A stretch of 64,000 nucleotides of DNA from Rhinopomastus cyanomelas (taxonomy: Eukaryota > Chordata > Aves > Bucerotiformes > Rhinopomastidae). The translations under genes and the position numbers were made by a program. Position 1 is the first letter of the stretch, and each line of letters begins with the position of its first letter. Below the pieces are notes generated by a model. The model was not told where the DNA came from. It saw only the letters and a list, made by a program, of their open reading frames with translations, and did no database searches. Below are positions 36,294 to 49,291 of the stretch, one piece after another. The stretch spans positions 315,657-379,656 of the forward strand of contig VXBP01002286.1 of NCBI GenBank assembly GCA_013400115.1, read 5' to 3'.

Positions 36294-39200
36294 AGTTTCT
36301 CTTTGGGTGCCACCAAATTGTTTAGGGTCTGGTTGTGTGAGTTCACGGAGTATGACTAGACTGAAGGTGCAGCATGCTGTTTGTGCCTCTGTCATTGTGG
36401 TAGTTCACTATATTGAACATCACCAGCTGTATAGCACTGAATTAGATATCACTCAGTATTTAAACCCAGCTTCTCCCAACCCCTCTGATACCTGAGGACA
36501 AGCTGAAACACAAGCCAGTTTGTTTTTTTTTTCTGCCAAATTATTTTACTATCCTCATGTGACCACCATAACATATATTTGGACAAGTTGTGTAACCTTA
36601 AATCAAACAGCAAGATTCTTTCTGTCTGAAAGAAAATTCAGGGATTTTTCATGGAAATCTTCAGCTGATCAAGACAAGAAAATGTAAATAAAAAATAAAA
36701 AAATAATCACTTGGATGGGTTGTGTTCACCTCCTCTTTTAATACAGCAAACCAAACATGCCAATGCAGAAGGACCACTGGTGTTACTCCATTCCATTCTT
36801 TCCATTACACAACCAGTATTATCCTTTGGTTTCAGGAAAAAGAAAACTAACATAATTTTCTAATCTGCATATAAATCACTGCCATTTTCCACTCATGATC
36901 TCCTGAATACCTTTGTGTAGCTGGCAAGAATAAATATCTGAAGCTAACAATTTTCTGTGAAAGAACAAGTCAAGCCCTTTCTCATTCCCAATTCCCTGAA
37001 AACTGTTGTGAAGTTCTCATTGGTCTGCACTTCAGTTGGCTGTTGGCTGCTACTTCTTCCTTAAAATAAAGGGCTTCTCGTGTAGTTTCAGATCTTGTAA
37101 GTACAGGAGAAACAAAGGCACGCAAGCTAAGGCAATGCAGCACAATTCCCTTTACCATTCCCTGTTTGAAGTCTGCCTGAAGGCAGAAGGAACAGCACCC
37201 AGGATGAGCAGATGTTCCCAAATCACAGGCATTAACTTCATGTGGCTTCTAAAACAGAAGTCTTAATGAAAGTCTTTTTCACTGTTTAACATCATAATCA
37301 AGCATAATCTGAAATCTATCACTGGTCAGGAAAAAGAGCATACATTGTCATACATCTTGTCATACATTAAATAAATAATTAAAAAAACCAGGAGAAGACT
37401 ACAATGCAGTGTGCACTGAGGCAGTTTTCAGTTCTGTTTTACCTTTACCTGCACAAACAAAAATACTAACAATGTAACTTAACATCTCAGTATGAGAGCA
37501 GTTACAGAATAATAACAGGGTCAAAAAAGAGCTCTTGGTAGAGAGTAGAACATAATACAGAATTCATATTTCAGTCACTTATTCAGTTTGTAAAAGATCA
37601 CACTCTATTAGTCATCAACAAATTACAATGAAGACACTGCAGCAGAACAAGAGTACCAATAATTCATTGACACTGTAAGAGCACTGCACTACTAACAGCT
37701 CTTTATTAATCTTTGTCCTTCCAAACTGAAACACTTGGATTCCTCAGTTTTGTACCATGCATGATCACAGCTTGTTTGTATGTGCACAAACTGCTTGTTT
37801 GTATTTACACTTTGTTTACTAGCTCTCTTAGAAGTGTTGTAATGGAGGTATTAAATGAAAATATTTCAAAGACATTGTAATCTCATCCTTCTGTGCTTGT
37901 TTTACTGACTTTTTATGCTGCAAGACTGCAGTGTATGAAGAAACCAAATAACCTCTTAACCATTAAGATTTTTAATGGTGAATGTTAATTAGCCCATAGC
38001 ATTTATTTGAATATTACAAATTTAAATGAAAAAAACCTTAAAGGGCAATACCCTTCCATGATTCCCCTGACCAGACCAAAATCTGGCAACTACTGCTACA
38101 AGCTCCACAACCAGAACTTCCCCTTTAGCATTGTCCCCAGAGCCTCAGCACTTGGATTCACAGCCCTCCCCAGAAGAGAATTCTAGTGTGCCATTGCATG
38201 AACCATCAAACTCAATCCCCTAAAACAGGACAAAGTGCACCTAGTAAAATTGTTTTGCATGATAGCCTGACTGGATGCTTTTATTTACCTGATTACAATT
38301 CACTTTTAGAATGAAAAGGAATTATTTTGTCACACATAAAGAAAAGCTAACATGTGTTACTCTAACACACAGACCTTGAGTACCTCCCATTACTAAATTA
38401 ACACATTCAAATAATCAAAAAATATGTTCCTGGAAGTCAGATATTCTATTAACAATGTAGAATGAATTACAATATAAAGTCAAGTATACACTGGGAAGAG
38501 GATAGCCTGTTTCTCTGTAAAATGTAGTAAATATGACAAACCCATTCCTCAATTACATACATCAAAGAGGATCTAAAAGACCATATAAAAGAGTTGATAA
38601 AAGCCTATAATGAAAGAAAAAAAATACTTCAGTCTGCAATAGAGACCTTTGTGCTCTATCACAATACAATAGAAACAATACAAAAGAACGTTGCCAACAG
38701 ATTATTAATATCATAATTTATTATGTTAGTGTTTTGCCATCTCAGGTTAAAAAATGAGCACCAGCACTAATAATGTACAAATACTGCAACATACTGCTGT
38801 GTACACAGAAAATACTAGAGAGTGAGATCACTATAAGCTCTGTCAAAAAGCAAAATCATTCTGATGCCTGGAAAGGCTCAAGATTTTACTATATTCACTC
38901 TTCCCACAAGTGTATGCATAATACTTGCTGTTCCGGAAAACATACTATTACAACATCATTGAAGTAGGAAGAAAGAAAAGTAAGGAACAATAACAAATTA
39001 AGCAATTGCTGTCAAGAATATATAAATTATACTATTTCTCACAAACACATAACCATTTTTAATAGTGGAATGAGAAAATTGAAAGTCTGTAATTGTTTCC
39101 TGCATGTTAGCAAATTAGGACCTACTAAAGTATAATTTAAATGCACTGCTAACAAAAGAATATAGGGTGGAAGTTGACACAGAGAGACTTAGAAGCAACA

Positions 39201-39486
39201 AAGGAAGTTTACCCGCAGTGTTTAAATGTCTTATTCCTCAACATTACAACTCCTTGTGAAGTCTTACTCTGCTACTACAGCATTAGATATCTCTTAAATT
39301 CTCTTTTCAGTAGAAAAAGAAAATGCTTTAAATTGACCCCTCCCAGTCATTACTTGAGTGTTGTATTTTTAAGCATGTAAAAATGTGAGAAAGTCTACAT
39401 AAGAGTCTGCATTTTAGCAGCTCCTCCAGAGAAATTTGCTCACTGTAGTAATAGTATTATCCTTAAATAAGCAGAGGTCATATAAT

Positions 39487-39665
39487 CATACAATCATAGA
39501 ATCATTAGGGATTGAAAGGGACCTCAAGGGATCAGCTAGTCCAATCCCCCTGCCACAGCAGGATCACAGCAGGGTATCCATGATACAACCCACCTTTGTA
39601 TCATCAGCAAACTTGCTGACAGTGCACCCTAATCCCTCATCCAAGTCATCAATGAATAGATCTGA
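39487..39665 (-). mobile_element. Internally deleted CR1 fragment
   Basis: 39487 to about 39573 is a minus-strand CR1 3' tip (CAATCATAGAATCATTAGGG). The sequence then switches to the region around the RT catalytic motif (TATCATCAGCAAACTTGCTG on the plus strand) and LDD..GI. Everything between these regions is absent. Confidence 0.8.
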
Positions 39666-41212
39666 GAAGAGATAAGCCTCCATACATTCATCACAGTGCA
39701 GAATGATGATGAGGTAGACTTACTGCAGTATAAATCATCCATTTTACATTCACATACTGTTTGCACTTTTAAGATCAAAATGTATATTGAATGGTAAACT
39801 GCTGGTTGTATAATGAGTTATTATTTACTCTGAAAACCATTATATTGCAGAAACAACCAATGATGCTTGTCCCAAATACTACTTGATAGTTACAGGTGGA
39901 ATTATAAAAGGCTCTTTACAGAAGTAACAATGCCACCAAATATTTCTAAATAGTGCTTTTTATGAAAAAAATCAGCTCTTTTATTATCTCTGATACCTCC
40001 ACAGACCATAATTAACAGACTAATTTTGACTTAGGTGTGACTGCAAGTATATTCACTCTATGAAGCCCTCTCTCACAACACATGTTCATAGAGCTTCCAA
40101 AGGCCTACATAATCCAGTCAGTATTTGCTGGATTTGCCAACAAGTTATCTAGTTTAGATGTAACAATGTGAGGCTTTATCACCCTAATTCACACCAGTGA
40201 GAATCATCAGCAATCTTATTGACAGAAGAGAACAAGCAGCTGCAGAGCAGCTTGACAGGTAAAAAGTCAGCATACATTAAGGTCAAAGAGTAGCACAAGT
40301 CCAGATGGTATCATCTCTTACACACATACATTAATAGAATCCTGTAGGTGACAGTCAGTTTCAGTTTAAATTTATAGAAAAATTAGACTTTTAGAATTCT
40401 TATATTTCACTTTTGCTGTGAGATATCTGTACCACTATTGTAACTGTCATTGCTTTCACTGAGCCACAGTCTTGGTTTTAGTAATTATTTTTCTAAAATT
40501 AAGATTTTTGTCATCGCAGGAGGGACCTGAAAGGTTTGGGTATTTTTGGCCATAAGCAGGTTGGCTTGTTTTGCTGCTTATTTTATATAAAATAGATGTA
40601 AAAAGTAAGTTATTCTCCTCCTCCTGTTAGGCTCTGATTTTAAAAAATTTCAAACTCCTAACATACAAGAATCAAAATTAAAGGTATTAAAAAAGCAAAT
40701 ATCAGACTGTGTTCAATGAAAATTAAAAGGAAATTTCAAATATTAGTTAAAGATGGAACCATCTAACACAACAGATGACTGTTCTGGCATTTCTGAATGA
40801 ACCGGCAAGTTTGGTAAGTTTTATAGGATTTTGCAGTGTTAAAACGTGTTATTTTTATTTACTTATTTATGCGTGTAAGTATGTATAACCTCAACAGAAT
40901 ATCTTTCCTGAAGAAGTCAAAGCGAGTTAATGAACATTAGAACCTGATCTTTCTAAATGCTTATGTACAGCAATTCTCTTTTCCTTTTGACATACAGAAC
41001 ATGTTTAATTCGAACATACAGCAAAGAAGGTAAACAGTAACTCCAGGGAAATGTATGTTCAGGCAATACAATCTTCCGCCAAATGCCTCAAATCAGTAAA
41101 ACATCTGGTCTTCATGTGTATTCCCCCCTGTTTACTTCCAAATTACCCTGATTTGAGGTGAGGTGCTACAGTTTGGTTCTTATTTTAAGCTTTCATTTTT
41201 GATCAGAAGCAG

Positions 41213-41784
41213 AAGTGGTTAGCAGATTGAGAGAGGTTCTCCTCCTCTGCTCTGCCCTGGTAAGACCACATCTGGAGTATTGTGTCCAGTTGTGGGCCTC
41301 TCAGCTCAAAAAGGACAGAACTGCTGGAGAGAGTCTAGGACAGAGCCACAAAGACAATGAAGGGGGTAGAATACCTACTTCATAAGGAAAGGCTGAGGGA
41401 GCTGGGTTTCTTTAGCTTGGAGAAACAGAGACTGAGGGATGACCTCATTAACATTTATAAATATGTGAAAGGTTGGTGTCAGGAGGATGGAGCCAGGCTC
41501 TTCTCAGTGTCATCCAATGATAGGACAAGGGGCAATGTGTGTAAGCTCGAACACAGGAGGTTCTACATAACTATCAGCAGGAAGTTCTTCACAGTGAGGG
41601 TGGTGGAGCACTGGAACAAGCTGCCCAGGGCGGTTGTGGAGTCTCCTCTGGAGGTGTTTAAAACTCACCTGGGTATGTTCCTGTGTGATTTGATCTAGGT
41701 GATCCTGCTGTGTCAGAGGGATTGGACTAGATGATCTTTCGAGATCCCTTCCCATCCCTAATGTTCTGTGATTCTGTGATTCTT
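41213..41784 (+). mobile_element. CR1 LINE 3' fragment
   Basis: Starts in VVSRLREVLLLCSALVRPHLEY-like codons, has an open stretch of 113 codons reading VEYLLHKERLRELGFFSLEK to the CR1 stop at about 41696, and ends with GGACTAGATGATCTTTCGAG and TTCTGTGATTCTGTGATTC. Confidence 0.92.
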
Positions 41785-42780
41785 TTGTCTAATGGGTGCA
41801 AAGCTTAACAGGGGGTGCTGTCTGATCCTGGTTGTCTTGTCTTGCACTTCTAGTTTCCATTATTTTTGCTACTCATTTCCACAATTCTTCACTATTACAT
41901 AATTCTATTTTTTACATGGGTCAGATTTTCTAAATATTTTTTCACCCTCTCTTTCTCCTTGCTCTCTCCTCTGCCTTGCCTCCACTACCTGTTGTTTTTG
42001 AAGGGTTAAGGGCTAAGAGATCGTATCTTAAAAAGGAGCTTGCTGAACTCCATGTCACAAATTCCCCAACCCCTATTTAAGCGTGACTTAGTTTGTGGTT
42101 CAGTATTCATTTCTACATCAGCAATTAAAGAAAATTACACTTGTGCCAGTATACATTAATAATTAATACCTGTATTCTACTCATCACCAATTACATACAT
42201 AAAATTTTACCATACATAATCATGGAGAAAGAGTAGTTTGCCAAACCAAGGAAAAATAAAGCTCCTATTGGTCTGGGGGAAAATTAACTAAAATCCAAGA
42301 GAGCTTTTATTATTTCCTGACAAAAATGTGATTCTTAAAAATACATATATTTAAAAAATACAAGTAGTACTTTCTACAAAATTGTGCCATTTTCTAAAAA
42401 GAGCCTGTCATTTTCCATTTAGAAAAGAGGAGACAGCTGTTTTGACAGCAATAACTTACATGGCATATAGGAGCATTATGAAGCAATTCTAGTTGTGTAC
42501 TCAAGAGTTTAAGGGTTCTTTTGTTGTTTTTAAGTAAAGAATATTCTTTTTCCTCAAGTACTTTTGGGAACTTTTTAATATTTAAAAACACCATTTCATG
42601 GAGAGACAGTTACTTTCTTTGTGTAAGTTGACTTTTTACTTCATTGCTCTGTGGGAGACTCAGAAAATGAATTTGGAAAAGGCCACCACAGTGGTTGAGG
42701 TGAGCCCTGTGGAGATAGCTGGGCTTCTGTACCCTGGAGGAGATTTCAATGGGACCTAACAGCAGCTCCCCTGTGTCACA

Positions 42781-42880
42781 GGAACATAGAATTATTAGGG
42801 ATGTGAAGGGACCTCGAAAGATCATCTAGTCCAATCCCCCTGCCACAGGAGGATCACCTAGACCAAGTCATACAGTCAGT
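42781..42880 (-). mobile_element. Very short CR1 3' tip abutting another CR1
   Basis: GAACATAGAATTATTAGGG, then GATCATCTAGTCCAATCCCC, ending at GACCAAGTCATACAG: a minus-strand tip of the common subfamily. It is cut after about 100 bp exactly where the next copy's 3' end begins. Confidence 0.85.
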
Positions 42881-43925
42881 CAGGGTTAGAAGGGACCATA
42901 GGATTACCCAGTTACAGCTCTCCTACCATAGGCAGGGACACCCCACCCTACATCAGGCTGGCCAGAGCCCCATCCAGCCCAGCCTTAAACACCTCCAGGG
43001 ATGGGGCCTCCACCACCTCCCTGGGCAACCCATTCCAGGCTCTCATCACTCCTATGCTGAAGAACTTCCTCCTCATATCCACTCTAAATCTACCCATCTC
43101 CAGCTGTGCTCCATTGCCCCTAGTCCTGTCACTATGCACCATCCTAAATAGTCCCTTCCCAGCCTTTTTGTAGGCCCCCTTCAGATACTGGAAGGCCACA
43201 ATAAGGTCACCTCAGAGCCTTCTCTTCTCCAGACTCAACAGCCCCAACTCTCTCAGTCTGGCCTCATAGGAGAGGTGCTCTAGCCCTCTGATCATCCTCG
43301 TGGCCCTCCTCTGCACTCACTCCAGCACATCCACATCCTTCTTGCAATAAGGGCTCCAGAACTGGATGCAGTACTCCAGGTGGGGTCTCACCAGAGTGGA
43401 GAAGAGGGGGAAAATCACCTCCCTCGTCCTGCTGGCCACACTTCTCCTCATGCAGCCCAGGATCCGGTTTGCCTTCTGGGCTGCAAGTGCACATTGCTGG
43501 CTCACGTTGAGCTTTTTGTCTACAAGCACCCCCAAGTCCCTCTCCTCAGGGCTACTGTGCAGCCAGTCACTGCCCAGCCTGTATTTGTGCTTAGGATTGC
43601 CTGGACCCAGATGCAGGACCTTACACTTGGTCTTGTTGAACCCCATCAGGTTGGCTTGCGTCCACCTCCCCAGCCTGTCCTGGTCCCTCTGGATGGCATC
43701 CCTGCCCTCCAGCGTGTCTGCTGCACCACACAGCTTGGTGTTGTCAGCAAACTTGCTGAGGGTGCACTCAATGCCTCTGTCCACGTCACCAACAAAGATG
43801 TTGAACAAGACTGGTCTCAGGACTGATTCCTGAGGGGCTCCGCTTGTCACTGGCCTCCACTTGGACATGCATCCATTGACAACCACTCTCTGGGTGCGGC
43901 CATCAAGCCAGTTCTTTACCCAGAA
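42881..43925 (-). mobile_element. CR1 LINE 3' fragment, different and GC-richer subfamily
   Basis: This copy covers ORF2 from the RT palm (FWVKNWLDGRTQRVVVNG) to the end (FKAGLDGALASLM) and the 3' UTR. Its ORF2 is open for about 200 codons (up to position 43317), then frame-shifted. The catalytic motif reads FADN (43740-43751) instead of FADD, so one of the metal-binding aspartates is lost. The wording (EFRMVHSDRTRGNGAQLEMG-like, FRVDMRRKFFSIGVMRAW) differs from the other copies. At 43925 CR1 similarity stops in the open frame. Confidence 0.92.
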
Positions 43926-44129
43926 AACTAGCGAGCAAGCTGAGCCAGGTTCTTCAGTGGCACACAGTAGGACAATCAATGGGCAAGAATTGTGATAAGA
44001 TAGGACATAAAGCAATGCTTTTCCCATGAGAATGTTCCAGCAGCAGAGCAGGTTGCCCGCATATATTGTGGTCAGAGGTTTTTTGTAATTGGCTGAAGAA
44101 AGATATTAGAAATCTGGTCAGATCTCAGA

Positions 44130-44192
44130 GCTGACCCTGTTTTAAGCAGGAGGTTGGACTAGACTCTTTCCTGAGATGACTTCAACTTGAAT
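44130..44192 (+). mobile_element. CR1 3' tip, diverged
   Basis: AGCAGGAGGTTGGACTAGAC, then TCCTGAGATGACTTCAACTT, resembles the last part of CR1 3' UTRs in plus orientation. Confidence 0.55.
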
Positions 44193-44585
44193 TACCTTAT
44201 CGACCTACAAAAATTAAGAAAGCTCTATTCCAACTGCTTCTGTTAAATACGTAAAAATAAACAAAAAAATGCAGCCAAAACCTCTTTAATATTAAAGTGA
44301 TCTGCAAATTTTCTTGTGTATATTTTTACTTTTTCATGTCTACAAATTATTTTATTAAAGTAACCAACTAGTAATCTGGACATATAGAATTTTGTCATAT
44401 TTCTTGGAAAATACTCAAGCACAACATCACTGCCCTGTGGTCTTCACAACGTAGCTGGCAGCTGGACCCTCCTTTAATTTTCATCTGCAAGCATTCTGCA
44501 ACTGAACACTGAAGATGAAAGCAACTGTTCAGTTAACTGCAGTCTGTTACCAAGTATGCTTGATAGCACTGATGCTTCATGCTAG

Positions 44586-44836
44586 TCATATGATGACTAC
44601 GCAGAAACTACTACAAAAGCAGATCACTACTCTATTGTCCCTTTCGTTGATGTTTGGACTACCCTGTATAGCATTCTGAGTGTACCCGTTAAGCGTGATC
44701 TGCTCTGGGCTATTGCTATTGCCTTTGAAGAGAGAGGTTCAAAGCGCGTTTCGCACATTCGTTAATTCATCTCAATGGCCTCGCTGAATCTGTGGCAGGT
44801 GATGAAACTGCACAGCTGCTTAACAAATTGAACTGA
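44586..44836 (+). pseudogene. Unidentified CpG-enriched, coding-like patch with a frame change
   Basis: About ten CpG lie within 250 bp here, far more than in neighbouring DNA. One frame is open from 44586 to a TAA at 44763-44765 (59 codons, including PFVDVWTTLYSIL and VPVKRDLLWAIAIAFEERG). A second frame is open from 44729 to a TGA at 44834-44836 (including LIHLNGLAESVAGDETAQLL), overlapping the first by about 35 bp. I recognise neither reading. The pattern would suit a decayed coding sequence of foreign or retroposed origin with one frameshift, but ORFs this short also occur by chance. No start, splice sites or poly(A) were identified. Confidence 0.3.
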
Positions 44837-46000
44837 TAAAACGGCCTTCAGACTACAGCACTTCAGAGAAGCACAGTTAAACTTAGCTGAGAAAAAGGTG
44901 GTCTAAGCTATACTTCAGGGCTTTTAAAAAAATCCCGAATCAGTATTAACTCCTTTGCACCTAGTCCCACCTTTTCAAATACTTCTGTCGCTAAATTCTG
45001 TCATATAATCCTCTTTAATTCCTGCAGAAAGCAAGCACAAAACACTATTCAACAGCAAGCAGGTATCAGTGATCAATTCCTTTGTTGAAGACTACTCTGA
45101 TTCACCATGGGATTACCATAGGATATGTTCGTTTTAACAGTGATGTGAACAGCACACAACTTTAGTGCGTCAAGAGCTATTTTGAAGAGCTGTCTTTTAT
45201 CCAAGCTCAGTATCATATTTATGTGATTGCAATAGATATACAACAGACTCCTGTCAGTAAGTGAAAAAAGAGGTTAAAATTTCCCTCCTTCGCTCAGCCA
45301 TATATGTGACACATATAGTGCTCACATTTTAAATGTTCACAGCATTGTTTGCTTATGACATACGAATATTTAAAGTCAAATGACAGGTGCTAGCAGAGAG
45401 ATGTATGAATGAAATAGCTGCTCCAAGATATCAAAGGAAATAACATAAGGGAGGTATAAATACACTGATACTGCTGTTCTTCATTGGCAACTGCTGTCTA
45501 CTGAGCCTACATCTCTTCTCTACAGTAGAATAAGCCACAGCTCATTAAGAGTAATAAATGCAGATGAAAACAACAAATACAAGTTTCCCTTGTGAAGATA
45601 CTTGGGGAGAAAATGAGAAATAACCTAAAATCCAGATTGTGACTTCTTATAGACTCAGCTTCATATTCTATAAGGTATTAAAACATTTAAAAGCACACAC
45701 ACACAAAGAATAAAAGAAAAGGAAACATAATAAATCTAAATGTGGCACAATATGCAATTGGTCATAATTGCAATAGAAAAGATAAACATTTTGCTTGACT
45801 ATTTAAAAAAATATTTAGTTAGCTGTATTTAATTAACGCAATAAGACAAGCCTTGCTTTCTTCCATTGTTTGCAATGACATCTTGATTGAATATATCAGT
45901 TCTCTAAAACTACTTCAACTGTACTTCACTCAAAAATAATCTTTACATTTGTAATGTCTCAAAACCTCTAACAATGAATTTGTCATGGTAATTAACTTTT

Positions 46001-46076
46001 AATTCTATAATATTCTGTAATATTCTGTAGTAATTCTATAATATTCTATAACAATTCTATAATATTCTATAATATT
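46001..46076. repeat. Short AT-rich minisatellite (about 10-bp unit)
   Basis: Imperfect tandem copies of a TATTCTRTAA-like unit, about seven, with two units interrupted by extra AATT/ACA bases. Confidence 0.8.
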
Positions 46077-47152
46077 TCCACAGCATTGCAGTGAAAAGTG
46101 TGTATCTTTACACTGATTTTCTCTGCAAAAAACATGAAAATAACAGGTATGAAACTCCCATACACAAATGATCACTTTTGTAAGAAGACTCTGTACTAGT
46201 TCTGAACAGAAATTAATAAAATTAGTATTTTTTTAAAAAGGATTCTATAATTACTTGAAGTCATACCTCTTAAGCTATCTATCTCCTCTGATTTTGGGCT
46301 TGTTCTGAGATTAATGCCTCTGAAAACAGCCTCTGCTAATGATCTGACATGGAGCATTACTCAAAACACACAAAAAAGTGTTTCTGAATATCAAACATAA
46401 GACCATTCTCTGACCCCTACTTGCTGGACACCTATTCCTTATACCACACAGCACAATACACTAGTGTCATACTGGAATTTCTCTTCAGCTTCTAATGGTA
46501 AAATCCAGAGGACCCATACCATGAGCCCTATATGTAGGCTCTGCATCTCAGGAAAAACACAGCAGAGTTAAAAAGTATAGAGCCAAGGAAGTGGACCCAC
46601 TGGCCTTCAAAAAAATTAAGGGATTTGGAACTCTCAAAAACAAAAGTCTAGGGAAAATATGAGCAAAGCTCTTAAGTTCATTACATCAGAGGTAAGGTGA
46701 ATACAAATTGCTTTTTTCCAAGTTCTGTGCAACACTAGAACACTGCATGAACTTGACCAGTTTTAAAACAGAAAAACACCTCACTAAGACAGCAGGTAGT
46801 AAACTTGAGGAACTGGTCATCACACGGGTTGTCAAGGTAGATAGCATTCTCTCAGACTGAAAACAAAAATTAAGTTAAAGAAAAACAGTGTCCTAAGTTA
46901 GAATATGGTACAGTATCTTGTACTGCTACTGCCAGGAACAGAATGGTGTCCTAAGACAGAAAGCTGTTCTGACTTCAGTACGAAACTCCTTCCGTTTCTG
47001 CTGTCTTCTCTTTTTGTATCTTGTGTATCGAGAATTACTGCAAATCTTAAGCACAAATTTCCTTTCTTTGACTTCTAGCCTTCTTTGTACGGACACCGCT
47101 AGGAAGGCTCTGCAGGACTGATTTTATTGCAATATTAAAGAAGTGAGCAGCA

Positions 47153-47875
47153 CTATAGAATCATAGAAACATTTAGGATTGAAAAGATTTTAAGATCATT
47201 GAGTCAAACCATTGATATAACTCTACCAAGCCCACCACTATCCTATGTCCTTAAGCTCCAGATCTACATCACTTTTGAACAAATTCAGGGGCAGCAATTG
47301 AACCACCTCCTTTGCAGGATGTTCCAGTGTCTGATGACCCTTTCAGTAATGAGGTTTTTCCTAATGTCTAATGTAAGCTTTCCCTGGTGTGTCTTGAGGC
47401 CATTTCCTCTTGTCCTATTCATCGTTACTTATGAGAAGAAACCACCACTAATCTCTCTATGACCAGGTAGTTGTACAGTCTCCCCTCAGCATCCCTTTTT
47501 TCATACCTAAACAGCCTCCGTTCCCTCTGCTGCAACTCATAAGGCTTGCTCTCCAGACTTCACCAACTTTGTTGCTCTTCTTCAGACTCACTCTGGTACC
47601 TCAATGTCTTTCTTGTACTGAGGTGCCCAAAACTGGACCCAGTATCATAGGATGCGTACTCAGTACTTGAGCTCTTCACCAGTGCAAAGTACATGGGGAC
47701 AATTGCTTCCCTACTCTCTCTGGCTACGCTATTTCTGATACAAGTGAGGATGCCCTTGGCCTTCTTGGCCATCTGAGCACACTGCTGGCTCATATTCAGT
47801 CAATGATCAATTAATAGTCCCAGATCTCTTTCTGCTGAGCAGTTTTCCAGACACATTAATGAGTTTATCTAGTTG
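47153..47875 (-). mobile_element. Old CR1 LINE fragment, distinct subfamily
   Basis: Reading the minus strand gives the 3' tip (plus-strand words GAATCATAGAAACATTTAGG and GATCATTGAGTCAAACCATT), then the C-terminal part of ORF2, up to MSQQCAQMAKKAKGILTCIRN and ..LIIDH. Many substitutions and frame breaks. It differs in wording from both young subfamilies, so it is an older insertion. Confidence 0.82.
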
Positions 47876-48875
47876 TGCAGCCCACAGTAACGAGACTGGT
47901 AGCTTGTCTGCATTAAGCTTGCCTGAGCCTAAAAAGACCACCACAGTATTGCAGAGATGCTTTTCTTGATCTCCAGACAAATAATTTTCTAACTTGCACT
48001 TGGATACAGCCAATTGCAACTGTCAGTGCTGTTATGTGAACTGATAAGAACCCTCCTCATTCCCCTCCAAAGGCTTTCACAGGGGTCATTCAACCAACTG
48101 TGTTGTGACTCTGCACCAGAATTTAAAGTCTATAGGAAATAGATCTGTTTGTATACACATTCATATTGCCTGTTTTTTAAGGTTACCTCACTTATAAATC
48201 TATGTATTAAACCTTGATCCTCAATCTATTCTTCAGGCTGTTTTATCAAATTCTTTTTGGTCTGAGGAACATGTTTCTTTTAGGGTTTTATCCTAAGGCA
48301 TCACTGATATAGGAGATAGGAGAAGCCTCATTGTTGTCCAAACTCTACAAAGATGAAGGCTTGAGAAAACCCATGCAATTGCTACATTCTTAACTCCTAC
48401 CAAAGTCTGAGCTTATGATATCCAAAAATCTCTTGCCAGTGGGAAACAAAAAATACCAGTTTCTTTGCTCTGAGTTGAATATAATTGAATGTGGATGCAA
48501 TTGGAAAAATAAAGTAAAACAAGTAAAATACTTGGAAGATTTTATACAAATATTACATGTATTCTAACTGGAAAATGGCTCCATTAAAAACATTTTACTT
48601 CATATTGATCATTATTTGGAAAAGTCAAATATAACTCTATGAACACTGACTAAACTAATAGAAATACAAAGACACTCAGGGGGAAAAAAAACCCAGAACA
48701 AACAACTCAACCAAGAACACAAGAGAAATACAAATATTCAGACATGTCCTCAGCAGTAAAGAATATACATTTTCAAGCCATTATTAGGATGCCAGTTAAA
48801 ATCCATGAGATAATAGTTTTGAACTACAGTACCTTTGTGAAAGACGTATCTATGCAGATGGAAGATGACTTCCAT

Positions 48876-48945
48876 ATCACAGTATGTTAGAGTATGAAGG
48901 GAGACAATCTAGTCTCAACATCTTGTCAGAGTAGAACATCAGAAA
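48876..48945 (-). mobile_element. Possible CR1 3' tip
   Basis: ATCACAGTATGTTAGAGTATGAAGGGA (48877-48903), then CAATCTAGTCTCAAC, looks like a diverged minus-strand CR1 tip. It is too short for certainty. Confidence 0.4.
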
Positions 48946-49291
48946 TAACAGATGTAACCACAAAAATTCACAATTATTAAAGACAATTTATGTTAATATG
49001 TTACTGGTTTAGTGACAGAATGAATAAGAATTATCTGTCTTCCAATGGTCCATCTCTTCTCCAAAAACGATTCTTACTACTTTGGTTTTGTACTAGCAGA
49101 TACAGTGTAATGCAAAACTGTACTTTTCAGCTAGCGATAATATAATTACACAGATTTTTGTTCCTATGTGTACTCCATTTCCCAAAGTCTCCACATTAGG
49201 AAGACTGATTATTTTGGTTTGTTTTTTTTTCAGAAATTTAGGGTTTTGAGAATATTCAGAGCACAGATTACTGTCATTTTTCATAAATATT

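Noticed and set aside
37036..37266. 76-codon plus-strand ORF overlapped by a minus-strand ORF
   Set aside because: No domain, no codon bias, overlapping open frames on both strands; typical of chance.
44586..44836. Naming the coding-like patch as a specific viral or host pseudogene
   Set aside because: I could not match it to any family by reading, so an identity would be guesswork.
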